A stretch of 43,638 bases of DNA from Akkermansiaceae bacterium (GCA_022424905.1 JAKMGP010000167.1:1-43638); one strand, 5' to 3'. Shown: positions 9,348-17,946, numbered from the stretch's first letter. Program-made: numbers and translations. Notes: generated from the sequence alone by a model not told the origin.

Positions 9348-9397
9348 GAACCGGTCATTTAAAATCCGATCGATGAGGCAGCTTAAGTCTTTTGCCT

Positions 9398-10204
9398 CTA
9401 ACCTAATGGGGGGATACCAAGCTGCTCTGGCAGGGCTGTTCTTGGGCGCCAAGTCAAAATCTCAGGATCACCATTAGTCACTAGTACAGTGTGCTCGAAA
9501 TGACTCGACGGCCGACGATCCGAAGTCGAAACCGTCCAACCATCATCCAACCAATCAACCGTTCCCACACCTGCATTGATCATGGGTTCAATCGCCAAAA
9601 TCATCCCGGCCTTTAAAATGGGTGATTTGCCGCCAGGGTGGTAATTAGGCACTTGGGGCTCTTCGTGTAATTGGCGTCCAACGCCATGACCCACCAGATC
9701 TCTAACGACGGTAAAACCAAATTTGGTGACATAATCTTCAACAGATCCACAAAGATCATAAAGCGCAGCACCTGCCCGGGCATGAGAAATTGCCACAAAA
9801 AGAGACTCTTCTGTCACCGCGAGAAGCCGCTTCTGCTCGCCATTGATTTTACCAACCGGCACTGTAAGGGCGTTATCGCCGATCCATCCCTGCCGTTTCA
9901 CTCCTACATCGAGCTTCACTAGATCTCCATCCTTGATGACGCGATCCCCACCAATCCCATGCACCACCTCCTCATTCATTGAGATGCAAGTATAGCCCGG
10001 GAAATCACGATATTTATAAAAAGCGCTCTTCACCTTGTGCTCTTCTATCAAAGACAAGGCATATTCATCTACCTCGCCGGTTGTTTTTCCAGCTGCAATG
10101 AATCCAGCCGTCCGCTGTAAAACATCACTCGCCACCTTACCAGCTTCCCGCATCATCACGATCTCCTGCTTGGTCTTAATGGGAATCTTAGAATATTTGG
10201 CCAT
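9398..10204 (-). CDS. map: Methionine aminopeptidase, type I
   Basis: A 268-residue protein of full type I length. It removes the initiator methionine from nascent proteins whose second residue is small. The pita-bread active site is complete: His82 (VVHGIGG), Asp99 (KLDVGV), Asp110 (GDNAL), His173 (GHGVG), His180, Glu206 (AIEPM) and Glu237 (HFEHT). It is the last gene of the long translation operon, 94 bases after adk, an arrangement (secY-adk-map) common in bacteria. In many genomes infA, rpmJ, rpsM, rpsK, rpsD, rpoA and rplQ follow; here the operon ends and a convergent sulfatase begins. Confidence 0.97.
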   Translation of the reverse strand: MAKYSKIPIKTKQEIVMMREAGKVASDVLQRTAGFIAAGKTTGEVDEYALSLIEEHKVKSAFYKYRDFPGYTCISMNEEVVHGIGGDRVIKDGDLVKLDVGVKRQGWIGDNALTVPVGKINGEQKRLLAVTEESLFVAISHARAGAALYDLCGSVEDYVTKFGFTVVRDLVGHGVGRQLHEEPQVPNYHPGGKSPILKAGMILAIEPMINAGVGTVDWLDDGWTVSTSDRRPSSHFEHTVLVTNGDPEILTWRPRTALPEQLGIPPLG

Positions 10205-10298
10205 GGCAACAGGAGTTAACGACTAGGCGCCCAACGGTCAAGACGTAGAAAATCATCCCGCTTCTTACCACCATTGAAAAGTAAGCAATAGGCCGTCG

Positions 10299-10907
10299 CT
10301 ACCCCTTCACCCTCCCATAAACCTCATCAGGAGAGCCCATTCCATTAACGATGCGCGCCCGCTGTTGATCGCAATAGTAAGTCACAGCGGGAATGACCAA
10401 ACGCCGATATTCGGCCAAACGACTTTCAAAATTTTCAGCCGCATCATCCGCCCTAGGTTCAAGTTTACCCTGACATTCAGGGCACAGTTGCCCCTCACCT
10501 TCACGAGCAACTCTATGACACTCCACGCACTCGAGACGACATCTTACCCGCCGCCGCAATTCATCATCCGGGACGTGCAAAATGATTGCTAAAGGTTTTA
10601 CCTCAAGCAGGGAATCAAGCGCTTCTACTTGAGGGACAGTGCGCGGAAACCCATCCAACAACCATCCGTCGCCTTGCTCACCAACCCACTCCAACACCAT
10701 CGGGATCATGATTTTGTCGGGCACATATTCGCCACGATCTAAAAAAGACCGCGCCTCCTGACCGAGCGCCGTATTGTCACGAAGAGCACCTCGTAAAAGC
10801 GCGCCTGTCGAGAGGTAAGCTAAATGGTTTTCCCTAGCCAGGCGCAGGCCTTGGGTCCCTTTCCCCGACGCCGGAGGGCCGAGGAAGACCAAGTGCCGGG
10901 ACTTCAT
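10299..10907 (-). CDS. adk: Adenylate kinase with a short cysteine (zinc-type) lid
   Basis: A 202-residue kinase that interconverts ATP + AMP and 2 ADP. The P-loop is GPPASGKGT (residues 10-18), the AMP-binding segment STGALLR is at 33-39, and DGFPRT is at 85-90. The lid carries Cys127-x2-Cys130 and Cys142-x2-Cys145, a four-cysteine set likely to bind zinc, and is compact compared with the usual Gram-positive lid. RADD (152-155) and the following Arg residues are present. Its ATG follows the secY stop with no spacer (TAG directly followed by ATG), implying translational coupling. It supplies nucleotide balance; its place between secY and map is the standard one. Confidence 0.95.
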   Translation of the reverse strand: MKSRHLVFLGPPASGKGTQGLRLARENHLAYLSTGALLRGALRDNTALGQEARSFLDRGEYVPDKIMIPMVLEWVGEQGDGWLLDGFPRTVPQVEALDSLLEVKPLAIILHVPDDELRRRVRCRLECVECHRVAREGEGQLCPECQGKLEPRADDAAENFESRLAEYRRLVIPAVTYYCDQQRARIVNGMGSPDEVYGRVKG

Positions 10908-12425
10908 CTACCGCTTAATAAAAAGAGCAACCACCGCAACAATAATGATCATCGCAAGAACCACCCAGAGATATAAAACTGAACTACTGGTCGCTTGCTG
11001 ACCCGAAATTTGACGTTGCTGGCGGCCTTTAATTTTCCCCTTACGGAGAAATCCATCATATTGCCGCTGCAGAAGGTGGGTTTCAATCTGGCGCATCATA
11101 TCGAGCAAGACACCAACCAAAATCAGCAAGCTAGTCCCTCCAAAAAAGGATGTCACGAGACTATTCGCACCCAGATCAAGAGCGAGCCCAATAAAGAAAG
11201 GCATCATAAAGATCAAAGTAAGGAAAAGAGCCCCCGCAAAGGTAAGACGGGTCATAGTGTAGTCGAGAAAGTCCGACGTCGGCTTTCCAGGGCGCACTCC
11301 TGGAATATAGCCACCACCCCGCTTAAGATTTTCAGCAACCTCCGAAGGCTGGAACATCGTCGCCACCCAGAAGAAACTGAAAAAGAAGATCATAAAGCCA
11401 GAGAGGAGGTAGAACCAGATGTCATTCGGAGAAAGGAGCTCACCCATCGTCCTTACCCATGAGGCATCGGTCATTTGGCCAAGCAACTGAGTCGGAAGCT
11501 GGAGAATAGCGGTAGCAAAAATGACGGGCATCACACCGGCATAGTTCACCTTTAGAGGGAGATACTGAGTCCCTCCGGCCATTTCGCGACGCCCTGCAAC
11601 ACGCCGAGCATATTGCACCGCTATCCTTCGTTGACCCTGCGTTATTGTAATCACCGCGGCGATCACGAAGAGGAAAAGCACCACCATAAAGACGATTAGA
11701 AGCGGACTAAACGGGTTATCACCACGCTCGATCACGAAGGTATTCCAAATGGTCACGATAACACCCGGGAGCGACGAAATGATATTCACCGAGATAATTA
11801 GTGAAACCCCGTTACCAATTCCACGTTCAGTAATTTGATCACCAATCCACATAAGGAAAAGTGTGCCTGCAATGATGATAAGAACGGTCTGTGCTACAAA
11901 CGAGCCACCAGCGTTAGCGGCAAAAGCCGGAACGAGATCCTGACCAGTTGCATCGAGTGCCTTTCCGATACCACGCAAAAGGGGATTGCTCTCAGGATTT
12001 TCGAGCGACTTGGCTAAGAAAAACCCCTGCACGGCCGCAATCGCGATTGTTACGAACCGGGTCCACTGGTTGATCTTTTGCTGACCACCATCTTCTTTCT
12101 TAAGGCGGGCCAACTTAGGAACAACCGCACTCAAAAGCTGCATCATGATCGAGGCCGAAATATACGGCATGATCCCCAGGGCGAAGAGGCCCATACTGGT
12201 CAATCCTCCACCGGAGAAAACGTTAAGAATCGCGCCGACACCGCCACCGGCGCCCTCTTCGTTATCCTTTTTGAGAATCTCAAGATACTCGCGGATCACA
12301 TCCATGTTCACACCGGGAAGCGGCAGATGTACGCCGAGGCGCACGATCACGATCATGGCCATAGTAAAAAGGATGCGGTCCCGAAGCTCGGGGATTTTCC
12401 AGGTGTTGGTAAATGCAGAAATCAT
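10908..12425 (-). CDS. secY: Preprotein translocase subunit SecY
   Basis: A 505-residue polytopic membrane protein forming the channel of the Sec translocon. It is longer than the roughly 440-residue E. coli protein; extra length lies in the first periplasmic region (a Gly-rich stretch, about residues 55-70) and in internal loops. The start ISAFTNTWKIPELRDRILFT is typical of SecY, and other expected motifs are GIMPYISASI, the QGQRRIAVQYARR loop and the GGGYIPGVRPGKPT loop. The C-terminus ends in a basic tail. It comes 22 bases after an inserted lipoprotein gene rather than directly after rplO, and its stop codon abuts the adk start. Confidence 0.97.
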   Translation of the reverse strand: MISAFTNTWKIPELRDRILFTMAMIVIVRLGVHLPLPGVNMDVIREYLEILKKDNEEGAGGGVGAILNVFSGGGLTSMGLFALGIMPYISASIMMQLLSAVVPKLARLKKEDGGQQKINQWTRFVTIAIAAVQGFFLAKSLENPESNPLLRGIGKALDATGQDLVPAFAANAGGSFVAQTVLIIIAGTLFLMWIGDQITERGIGNGVSLIISVNIISSLPGVIVTIWNTFVIERGDNPFSPLLIVFMVVLFLFVIAAVITITQGQRRIAVQYARRVAGRREMAGGTQYLPLKVNYAGVMPVIFATAILQLPTQLLGQMTDASWVRTMGELLSPNDIWFYLLSGFMIFFFSFFWVATMFQPSEVAENLKRGGGYIPGVRPGKPTSDFLDYTMTRLTFAGALFLTLIFMMPFFIGLALDLGANSLVTSFFGGTSLLILVGVLLDMMRQIETHLLQRQYDGFLRKGKIKGRQQRQISGQQATSSSVLYLWVVLAMIIIVAVVALFIKR

Positions 12426-12447
12426 GATGATTTAAATGTCGGGAAAG

Positions 12448-12906
12448 TTATTCGATTTTCCCCTCTCCAATTAGAGGGGCCGGGTTATGGTGGGTAATCA
12501 GAGCCTTTTCAAGCTCGTGGGTGTTTCTCCCAGAACGGAAAAGAGATTCCTGGGCCTTCTGGAAAGCAGCAGTTGCTTCCAAAAATTCTGTTTGACCACC
12601 TATACTGGCACGGTCGGATGGTTCGAGCTTCTCGAGAGAGGCAGCGAGTCTGATTTTAAGTTGCTTAAGCTCTTCTCCCAACTCGCTAATTTTGAGAGTA
12701 GCCGAATCTCGATCACCACCATTCGCGACTTCCGATATCACCATGGTCATCTCAGAAAAGACCCGGGTTTGCTCCTTGAGTAACGAGGCAGGGGAATCTT
12801 GGCGATCGCCGCAAGCCGAGAGACAAAGAAATCCCAATAACGCAAAAAACGCTGTAGCCCGGCGAACCGGGCCCAACGTGGAAATTTCGTGAAAAGATTT
12901 CTTCAC
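12448..12906 (-). CDS. Small predicted lipoprotein inserted between rplO and secY
   Basis: A frame of 152 codons read from a GTG at 12906. Longer upstream starts would overlap rplO and give an unlikely Arg-rich leader. With this start the product has a basic N-terminus, a hydrophobic core and a lipobox L-S-A-C with the lipidated Cys at residue 32, followed by GDRQDS. The mature part is charged and helix-rich (repeated E/K/L heptad-like pattern), so probably a coiled coil. I recognise no family. It lies 19 bases after rplO and 22 before secY, so it is transcribed with the ribosomal genes. The start is uncertain: no Shine-Dalgarno sequence is evident, and a TTG at 12876 is an alternative that keeps a shorter signal. 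Confidence 0.72.
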   Translation of the reverse strand: MKKSFHEISTLGPVRRATAFFALLGFLCLSACGDRQDSPASLLKEQTRVFSEMTMVISEVANGGDRDSATLKISELGEELKQLKIRLAASLEKLEPSDRASIGGQTEFLEATAAFQKAQESLFRSGRNTHELEKALITHHNPAPLIGEGKIE

Positions 12907-12925
12907 CAGTATGTCCGAGAAGCGA

Positions 12926-13372
12926 CTAGGAAAGCTCCAAAGAGCCTCCAGCCTTCTCGATCTTTTCTTTTGCGGAATTACTTGCTTGATCAACCGAGAC
13001 CTTGAGAGCCTTAGTGATTTCGCCTTGTCCGAGAACCTTGATCTTGTCGCACTGGCCCTTGACCAGCTTAACCTGACGGAGAGCCTCCTCATTCACTTCA
13101 GTATCGGCATCGAAATACTGTTCCAACTGGGAAACATTGACGATGGCGATGGTGTCGCGAAATTGAAGGTTGGAAAACCCACGCTTGGGAAGGCGACGGG
13201 CAAGTGGCATTTGACCACCTTCGAAGCCAGGACGGACGCCACCGCCGGAACGGGACTTCTGACCCTTGTGGCCTCGACCAGAAGTCTTTCCAAGACCGGA
13301 GCTCTCTCCGCAACCAAGACGCTTTTTGCGATGCTTAGCTCCAGGATTGGGCTTGAGATTATGAAGATTCAT
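12926..13372 (-). CDS. rplO: 50S ribosomal protein L15
   Basis: A 148-residue protein of normal length. The N-terminus MNLHNLKPNPGAKHRKKRLG and the Gly/Arg-rich segment with GLGKTSGRGHKGQKSRSGGG are diagnostic of bacterial L15, which binds 23S rRNA and stabilises the large subunit during assembly. It starts 36 bases after rpsE; the rpmD gene (L30) that sits between rpsE and rplO in E. coli is absent. Confidence 0.97.
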   Translation of the reverse strand: MNLHNLKPNPGAKHRKKRLGCGESSGLGKTSGRGHKGQKSRSGGGVRPGFEGGQMPLARRLPKRGFSNLQFRDTIAIVNVSQLEQYFDADTEVNEEALRQVKLVKGQCDKIKVLGQGEITKALKVSVDQASNSAKEKIEKAGGSLELS

Positions 13373-13408
13373 TTTTTGAAATATGTTTCGGGATTTAGGA
13401 AAGCTGAG

Positions 13409-14128
13409 TTAGATCGCTTTCTCTTTTTTCTTTCCGCGGAGCGCGTTGATGTCGTCTTTGTTGCGGAGCATGGTGAGCGCCTTGATGGTCGCCTTAACTA
13501 CGTTGGCGTGGTTATTGGAACCAATTGACTTTGCAAGAACATCGTGAATACCAACAGCCTCACAGACGGCACGAACACCGCCACCAGCAATCACACCAGT
13601 TCCGGGTGAAGCAGGTTTGAGGAGAACTTTGCCACCACCAAATTCGGCGTAAACTTCGTGAGGTATAGTGGGTCCGTTAAGTTTGACCTTCTGAAGGCTC
13701 TTGTTGGCAACGCCAGAAGCTTTCTTAATGCACTCGGCAACTTCGTTTGCTTTTCCAAATCCAACACCAACAGCCCCCTTTTCGTTCCCCGAAACTACAA
13801 GAGCTGAGAAACTAAAGCGACGTCCACCCTTCACCACTTTAGAACAGCGATTGATGAACACGACCTTCTCAGTGAGTTCGTTGCCTTCGGAGTCAGTAGG
13901 AGCGGCCTCGCGCTGACGTCCACCGAAACCACCGCGGTTACCACCACCTTGGCCGGGACCGCCACCGCGGTTACCACCACCGCCGCGATTATCACCGCCA
14001 CGGTTATTTGAATTTTTGTCAGCTGGTTTTTGATCAGCGGCCTTTGCTTCCGCTGGCTTTGCTGCTGCATCTTCGGCGGGCTTTGCCGCTGCATTTTCAG
14101 CAGGCTTGGAGTCTTCGTTATTTGCCAT
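13409..14128 (-). CDS. rpsE: 30S ribosomal protein S5 with long RGG-like N-terminal extension
   Basis: A 239-residue protein, against about 167 in E. coli. The S5 core begins near residue 86 ([20 protein letters not shown]) and includes the double-stranded RNA-binding fold and the [14 protein letters not shown] loop. The first 85 residues are an added tail: an Ala/Lys/Pro/Glu repeat region (about 8-37) followed by a Gly/Arg/Asn-rich region with repeated NRGG units (about 41-71). S5 helps form the mRNA entry channel and affects decoding fidelity. The ATG at 14128 is 18 bases after the rplR stop, and no closer start avoids the tail except ones inside the core, so the extension appears genuine. 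Confidence 0.96.
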   Translation of the reverse strand: MANNEDSKPAENAAAKPAEDAAAKPAEAKAADQKPADKNSNNRGGDNRGGGGNRGGGPGQGGGNRGGFGGRQREAAPTDSEGNELTEKVVFINRCSKVVKGGRRFSFSALVVSGNEKGAVGVGFGKANEVAECIKKASGVANKSLQKVKLNGPTIPHEVYAEFGGGKVLLKPASPGTGVIAGGGVRAVCEAVGIHDVLAKSIGSNNHANVVKATIKALTMLRNKDDINALRGKKKEKAI

Positions 14129-14146
14129 TTTAGTTCGGAGCAGGAA

Positions 14147-14503
14147 TTAGAATTTAAGGCCACCTTCGCGGGCAGCATCGGCGAGGGCTTTGACCTTACC
14201 TGTGAAGAAGAAGCCACCTCGATCGAAGACAACAGCCTCAATCTTGGCGTCAGCAGCACGCTGGGCAACTAGCTTACCAACGGCTTCGGCGGTCACTTTG
14301 CTTGCCCCAGTCTTCTCGATGGATGAATCAAGAGTAGAAGCAGCACAAAGAGTCGTGCCTGAGTTGTCGTCAATGACCTGTGCATAAACGTTTTTGTTTG
14401 AAAAGTGGACAGCAAGGCGTGGACGCTCGGCAGTCCCGGAAACTTTCTTCCGGATGCGACGGTGGACCTTGCGGCGAAGTTCCTTTCGATTGAGAGTGCT
14501 CAT
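14147..14503 (-). CDS. rplR: 50S ribosomal protein L18
   Basis: A 118-residue protein of standard length that binds 5S rRNA in the central protuberance with L5. The basic N-terminus ([20 protein letters not shown]) and the segments [20 protein letters not shown] and [20 protein letters not shown] are typical. It sits between rplF and rpsE, the conserved spc order. Confidence 0.97.
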   Translation of the reverse strand: MSTLNRKELRRKVHRRIRKKVSGTAERPRLAVHFSNKNVYAQVIDDNSGTTLCAASTLDSSIEKTGASKVTAEAVGKLVAQRAADAKIEAVVFDRGGFFFTGKVKALADAAREGGLKF

Positions 14504-14537
14504 TTGTAAATATGGAGTTCTGGGTTTTCGTCAGGAT

Positions 14538-15074
14538 TTACTTAACAGACTTACCGGCCTTACGGCGGACGTATTCGCCAACATAGCGAACACCTTTACC
14601 TTTGTAGGGCTCAGGTGGATAATAGTTACGAACTTCAGCGGCAAATTGGCCAACGAGTTGCTTATCGATTCCTTCGACCTTAATCTTCGTGTTCTCAGTA
14701 ACAGTTACTGTGAGACCATCTGGAATGGGGTGGAGGATTGGGTGTGATTTTCCAAGGCTGAGGTCAAGGGCTTTGCCCTTGACTGCCGAACGAAAACCGA
14801 CGCCTTGAATTTCAAGTTCCTTCACGAAGCCCTCGTTCACCCCAATGATGAGATTCTGCACGAGGCTGCGGAAGGTTCCGTGAAGAGCGCGCAAATGACG
14901 CTGCTCTGAAGCACGGTTAACATTGATCGCTCCGTCGGCCACCTCAACAGTGATGCCTTCGGGAAGATCTAAGGAAAGTTTACCTTTGGGCCCTTCTGCA
15001 TTGACGGTGTTACCATCGACAGTGACGGTTACCTTATCGACTGCGGAAATTGGTTTGAGTCCTACTCTTGACAT
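14538..15074 (-). CDS. rplF: 50S ribosomal protein L6
   Basis: A 178-residue protein of normal length with the duplicated L6 fold. Recognisable parts are MSRVGLKPI at the start, the EGPKGKLSLDLP segment, the ALHGTFRSLVQNLIIGVNEG helix, and the C-terminal PPEPYKGKGVRYVGEYVRRK. L6 binds 23S rRNA near the sarcin-ricin loop. It lies 27 bases after rpsH. Confidence 0.97.
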   Translation of the reverse strand: MSRVGLKPISAVDKVTVTVDGNTVNAEGPKGKLSLDLPEGITVEVADGAINVNRASEQRHLRALHGTFRSLVQNLIIGVNEGFVKELEIQGVGFRSAVKGKALDLSLGKSHPILHPIPDGLTVTVTENTKIKVEGIDKQLVGQFAAEVRNYYPPEPYKGKGVRYVGEYVRRKAGKSVK

Positions 15075-15101
15075 GGTTCTGTTTTCTGAGTCAGGGATTT
15101 A

Positions 15102-15500
15102 CTACCAAACGAAGGCGATGATCTCGCCACCGACTTTATCCTTCTTGGCCTGATGTCCGGTCATAAGACCTTTAGAGGTCGAAATGAGCGAGATTCCCAT
15201 CCCGTTAAGAACGCGAGGGATTTCTTGGGAACCGGAATACTTTCGTCGTCCACACTTGGAGATCCGCTTGAGATCAGTGAGCGCGGGGACGCCGTCAACG
15301 AACTTGGTCTTAACGACCAGCTCGGGGAACTTTGCCGAGGTGTCGACCTCGTAGTTCCAAATATAGCCCTCCTCCTTGAGGATACGGGCGATTTCCACCT
15401 TCATTTTTGAATGCGGAGCTTTGAATGAATCATTACCAGCGCGTGAAGCATTCTTCAAACGAATGAGAAAGTCAGCGATGGGATCTGTGAGAGTTGCCAT
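15102..15500 (-). CDS. rpsH: 30S ribosomal protein S8
   Basis: A 132-residue protein of standard length. The start ATLTDPIADFLIRLKNASRA and the C-terminal GMGISLISTSKGLMTGHQAK are characteristic. S8 binds helix 21 of 16S rRNA and, in E. coli, represses the spc operon by binding its mRNA around the rplX-rplE junction; a stem-loop lies at the corresponding place here (16180-16214). rpsH directly follows rplE by 26 bases: rpsN (S14), usually between them, is missing. Confidence 0.97.
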   Translation of the reverse strand: MATLTDPIADFLIRLKNASRAGNDSFKAPHSKMKVEIARILKEEGYIWNYEVDTSAKFPELVVKTKFVDGVPALTDLKRISKCGRRKYSGSQEIPRVLNGMGISLISTSKGLMTGHQAKKDKVGGEIIAFVW

Positions 15501-15526
15501 GGTATTAGTTTGTCCAGGTCGTAAAA

Positions 15527-16096
15527 TTAAGCGGCTGCCTCCTCTTTGACATTGTCGCGGAATGGCATGCCGAGGGCTTTGAGCATTGCTTTGGCTTGTG
15601 CATCAGTCTTCGCTGAAGTCACGAAAATGAAGTCAAAGCCAATCTGGCGCTTGATTTGATCAAGCTCGATCTCAGGAAAAATTGCCTGATCCGGGAATCC
15701 AACGGCGTAGTTTCCGCGTCCGTCAAAGGACTTAAAAGGCAGGCCACGGAAATCACGAATGTTAGGACAAGTGATTGCGATGAAACGCTCAAGGAATTCC
15801 CACATACGGGCGCCTCGAAGCGTAACACGAGCACCCACCGCTTCGCCCTCACGGACCTTGAAGTTAGCGACCGATTTCTTGGCAAAAACAACAGAGGCCT
15901 TCTGACCGGTGATCTTTCCGATCTCATCAACCGCATCCTCAACGGCAGCCTTGCGCTCATTGACATAGTGGCCAACGTGAGAGTTGATTGAGATTTTTTC
16001 GAGGCGCGGAACCTCGTTAACATTAGTGAGGCCTAATTCATCTTGGAGAGCCTTGATAAGCTTCTCCTCGTATAGGCACTGGAGTGTTGGTTTCAT
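15527..16096 (-). CDS. rplE: 50S ribosomal protein L5
   Basis: A 189-residue protein, the standard length. It binds 5S rRNA and contacts the P-site tRNA. Family signs are the VPRLEKISINSHVG strand, GQKASVVFAKKSVANFKVRE, VTLRGARMWEFLERFI and a C-terminal FIFVTSAKTDAQAKAML. The gap to rplX upstream is 116 bases, the widest inside the rpsL-secY part of the operon, and contains a stem-loop. Confidence 0.97.
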   Translation of the reverse strand: MKPTLQCLYEEKLIKALQDELGLTNVNEVPRLEKISINSHVGHYVNERKAAVEDAVDEIGKITGQKASVVFAKKSVANFKVREGEAVGARVTLRGARMWEFLERFIAITCPNIRDFRGLPFKSFDGRGNYAVGFPDQAIFPEIELDQIKRQIGFDFIFVTSAKTDAQAKAMLKALGMPFRDNVKEEAAA

Positions 16097-16179
16097 TGTA
16101 TTAGTGGCGGGTCAGCTTGGTTAGAGTGCTTAAGCGCGCGGTTTGTTCCCCTTCCCGATTTGTTCGAGTGGTTGGAACG

Positions 16180-16214
16180 AGCCCGGTTCCTGACACAGTC
16201 AGGGCTTGCGGGCT
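16180..16214 (-). promoter_or_regulatory. Stem-loop at the rplX-rplE junction, candidate S8 translational operator
   Basis: Two perfect 6-bp helices are stacked around a small asymmetric internal loop: AGCCCG/CGGGCT (16180-16185 with 16209-16214) and CCTGAC/GTCAGG (16189-16194 with 16198-16203) around an ACA loop. It overlaps the rplX stop codon, lies 84 bases before the rplE start, and has no T-run, so it is not a terminator. In E. coli the S8 repressor site that controls the spc operon is located at this same junction. The functional reading is inference. Confidence 0.45.
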
Positions 16215-16440
16215 AGACTTTTTTTACATTGGAAAGGTGAATCGGGCCATCAACTTCTTCGATGCCCCCATCCTGATTCTGCTCAGAACGACGAATTGCT
16301 TTTTTCATGACACGAACACCTTCTACAACAACTTGCTCTTTCGCAGCGTTGACAGAAAGGACAGTGCCCTGTTTTCCTTTGTGATTTCCAGAGATCACGA
16401 CGACATCGTCACCTGCTTTCACGTGGGTTTTAATTTTCAT
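16213..16440 (-). CDS. rplX: 50S ribosomal protein L24
   Basis: A 75-residue protein, shorter than the roughly 105-residue E. coli protein, lacking much of the C-terminal part. The KOW core is clear ([20 protein letters not shown], then GKQGTVLSV), followed by a shortened second strand region ending [12 protein letters not shown]24 initiates assembly of the large subunit and lies near the exit tunnel. It follows rplN by 20 bases. Confidence 0.95.
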   Translation of the reverse strand: MKIKTHVKAGDDVVVISGNHKGKQGTVLSVNAAKEQVVVEGVRVMKKAIRRSEQNQDGGIEEVDGPIHLSNVKKV

Positions 16441-16460
16441 GGATCCGGTAAAGTTTTGAG

Positions 16461-16826
16461 TTAAAGAACCTCGGGAGCGAGGGAGACGATTTTCATGAAG
16501 TTTTTTTCACGAAGTTCGCGAGCGACAGGTCCAAAGATGCGTGAGCCCTTCGGGTTGCCATCCTTGTCGATGATTACGATCGCATTTTCGTCGAAACGAA
16601 GAACCGAACCGTCAGCACGGCGAACAGGATATGCCGTGCGAACGACCACAGCCTTTACAACCGAGCCTTTTTTCACGGCGGCAGTTGGGATGGACTCGCG
16701 AATGTGAGCAGTGATAATATCACCGACACGAGCAGACTTGGTCCGCTTTCCGATGACACCAATCATTTTGGCTTGGCGAGCACCAGTATTATCGGCAACC
16801 GCGACTTTTGATTCCATTTGAAGCAT
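16461..16826 (-). CDS. rplN: 50S ribosomal protein L14
   Basis: A 121-residue protein of standard length. The start [20 protein letters not shown] and the [20 protein letters not shown] and [11 protein letters not shown] stretches identify L14, which contacts 16S rRNA in bridge B8. The first codon at 16826 fits the family N-terminus. It follows rpsQ by 57 bases and begins the part equivalent to the spc operon, with no terminator before it. Confidence 0.97.
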   Translation of the reverse strand: MLQMESKVAVADNTGARQAKMIGVIGKRTKSARVGDIITAHIRESIPTAAVKKGSVVKAVVVRTAYPVRRADGSVLRFDENAIVIIDKDGNPKGSRIFGPVARELREKNFMKIVSLAPEVL

Positions 16827-16883
16827 GGCGAATTAAGTATCGTTAGAGAGTTTGTATGAATGGCTACTGGAGCCGGGCTTTAA

Positions 16884-17192
16884 TTAGTGGCTCAGAACTT
16901 TGACAAGTTTCCAGCGCTTGAGCTTCGAGATCGGAGTCGTCTCCTCAATACGAACCTTGTCGCCGACAGCGGCTTCACTAGCTTCGTCGTGAGCATAAAA
17001 CTTCTTGGACTGCTTGATGATTTTCTTGAACTTGGGGTGAGGAACACGGTTAGTATATTCAACAACAATTGTCTTTTCCATACCTGTTGACTTAACGATT
17101 CCAACGCGTGTTTTTTTGTTCGCGGTGGATCCCTCGGATGGGACAAAGTCTTTTTTGGCCGGGACCGCTTGGGCTTCCTGATTTTCGGACAT
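16884..17192 (-). CDS. rpsQ: 30S ribosomal protein S17 with a short N-terminal extension
   Basis: A 102-residue protein whose OB-fold core starts around residue 26 (KKTRVGIVKSTGMEKTIVVE) and ends ISKLKRWKLVKVL. Typical S17 is about 80-85 residues; the first 25 residues (E/A/P/K-rich) are extra. S17 binds 16S rRNA helix 11 early in assembly. It lies 40 bases after rpmC. Confidence 0.95.
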   Translation of the reverse strand: MSENQEAQAVPAKKDFVPSEGSTANKKTRVGIVKSTGMEKTIVVEYTNRVPHPKFKKIIKQSKKFYAHDEASEAAVGDKVRIEETTPISKLKRWKLVKVLSH

Positions 17193-17232
17193 CTTTTTTA
17201 AATTGGTTAAAAGTTGGTTTCGATCAGGCTTC

Positions 17233-17433
17233 CTAGGAGGACTTACGCTGATTAATGGCGGTTTTCACCTGTGCAATTTCTCGACGGACAATACTGCGGC
17301 GAGCAGTATTTTCGAGTTGTCCAGTGGCCTGTTGGAGACGGAGTTCGAGTCCCTCCTCCTTTAGCTCACGAAGACGAGTCGAGAGTTCATCGGGACTCAG
17401 CTCGGAAATTTCAGAAAATTTTACTTTGGGCAT
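17233..17433 (-). CDS. rpmC: 50S ribosomal protein L29
   Basis: A 66-residue two-helix protein, the normal size. ELSPDELSTRLRELKEEGLE and the closing RREIAQVKTAINQRK match L29, which sits at the polypeptide exit site beside L23. It lies between rplP and rpsQ as in the classical S10 operon. Confidence 0.95.
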   Translation of the reverse strand: MPKVKFSEISELSPDELSTRLRELKEEGLELRLQQATGQLENTARRSIVRREIAQVKTAINQRKSS

Positions 17434-17484
17434 GACGTGATTCCTTTCGGTCAGTTCAGTGGTTAAAGCTTGATCAGATCAGGC

Positions 17485-17901
17485 TTAGTGATTGTTGCGG
17501 GAAACGAAACGGGTTTCAAATCCAAGCTTATAAGATGCGAGGCGCATGGCTTCGCGAGCTTGGGACTCAGGGACACCACCAACCTCGAAAAGCATGGTGC
17601 CAGGACGAATGACAGCAACCCAAGCATCTACCGAGCCTTTACCCTTACCCATACGAGTTTCAGGTGGGCGGCGAGTGATCGACTTGTGAGGGAAAACCCG
17701 GATCCAGGTCTTACCTTTACGCTTGAGGAAGCGGTTGATGGAAATACGGCAAGCCTCGATCTGACGGTTCGTCATCCATCCACGGCCGAGGGCCTGGAGT
17801 CCGAAGTCACCGAAGCTCACATCGGTGCCACGCTGGGCATTACCACCCCGATTGCCACGGTGTGACTTTCGGAACTTGGTTCTTTTGGGCATTAAAGGCA
17901 T
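17485..17901 (-). CDS. rplP: 50S ribosomal protein L16
   Basis: A 138-residue protein of usual length. [13 protein letters not shown] at the N-terminus and [16 protein letters not shown] in the second half are diagnostic. L16 organises the A-site region of 23S rRNA. Two ATGs three codons apart compete (17901 and 17892); the Shine-Dalgarno sequence at 17910-17915 is 8 bases from the first, which supports 17901. Confidence 0.97.
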   Translation of the reverse strand: MPLMPKRTKFRKSHRGNRGGNAQRGTDVSFGDFGLQALGRGWMTNRQIEACRISINRFLKRKGKTWIRVFPHKSITRRPPETRMGKGKGSVDAWVAVIRPGTMLFEVGGVPESQAREAMRLASYKLGFETRFVSRNNH

Positions 17902-17909
17902 AATTCTAT

Positions 17910-17915
17910 CCTCCT
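17910..17915 (-). promoter_or_regulatory. Perfect AGGAGG ribosome binding site of rplP
   Basis: On the minus strand AGGAGG is followed by an 8-base spacer and the ATG at 17901. Few genes in this operon have a full Shine-Dalgarno sequence, so this one stands out and decides between the two in-frame ATGs of rplP. Confidence 0.8.
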
Positions 17916-17946
17916 AAATTCTTGGTTTTACGAAATGGGTTATTGT

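Noticed and set aside
9279-9360. A tRNA, possibly tRNA-Sec, suggested by the hairpins and a TCGAA stretch near 9346-9350.
   Set aside because: No acceptor stem, anticodon arm and T-arm could be arranged with standard spacing; the outer helix and inner stems form one interrupted hairpin instead.
12907-13092. Extending the lipoprotein gene upstream to 13092.
   Set aside because: The extension overlaps rplO on the same strand in another frame and gives an Arg/Ser-rich leader that would bury the signal peptide.
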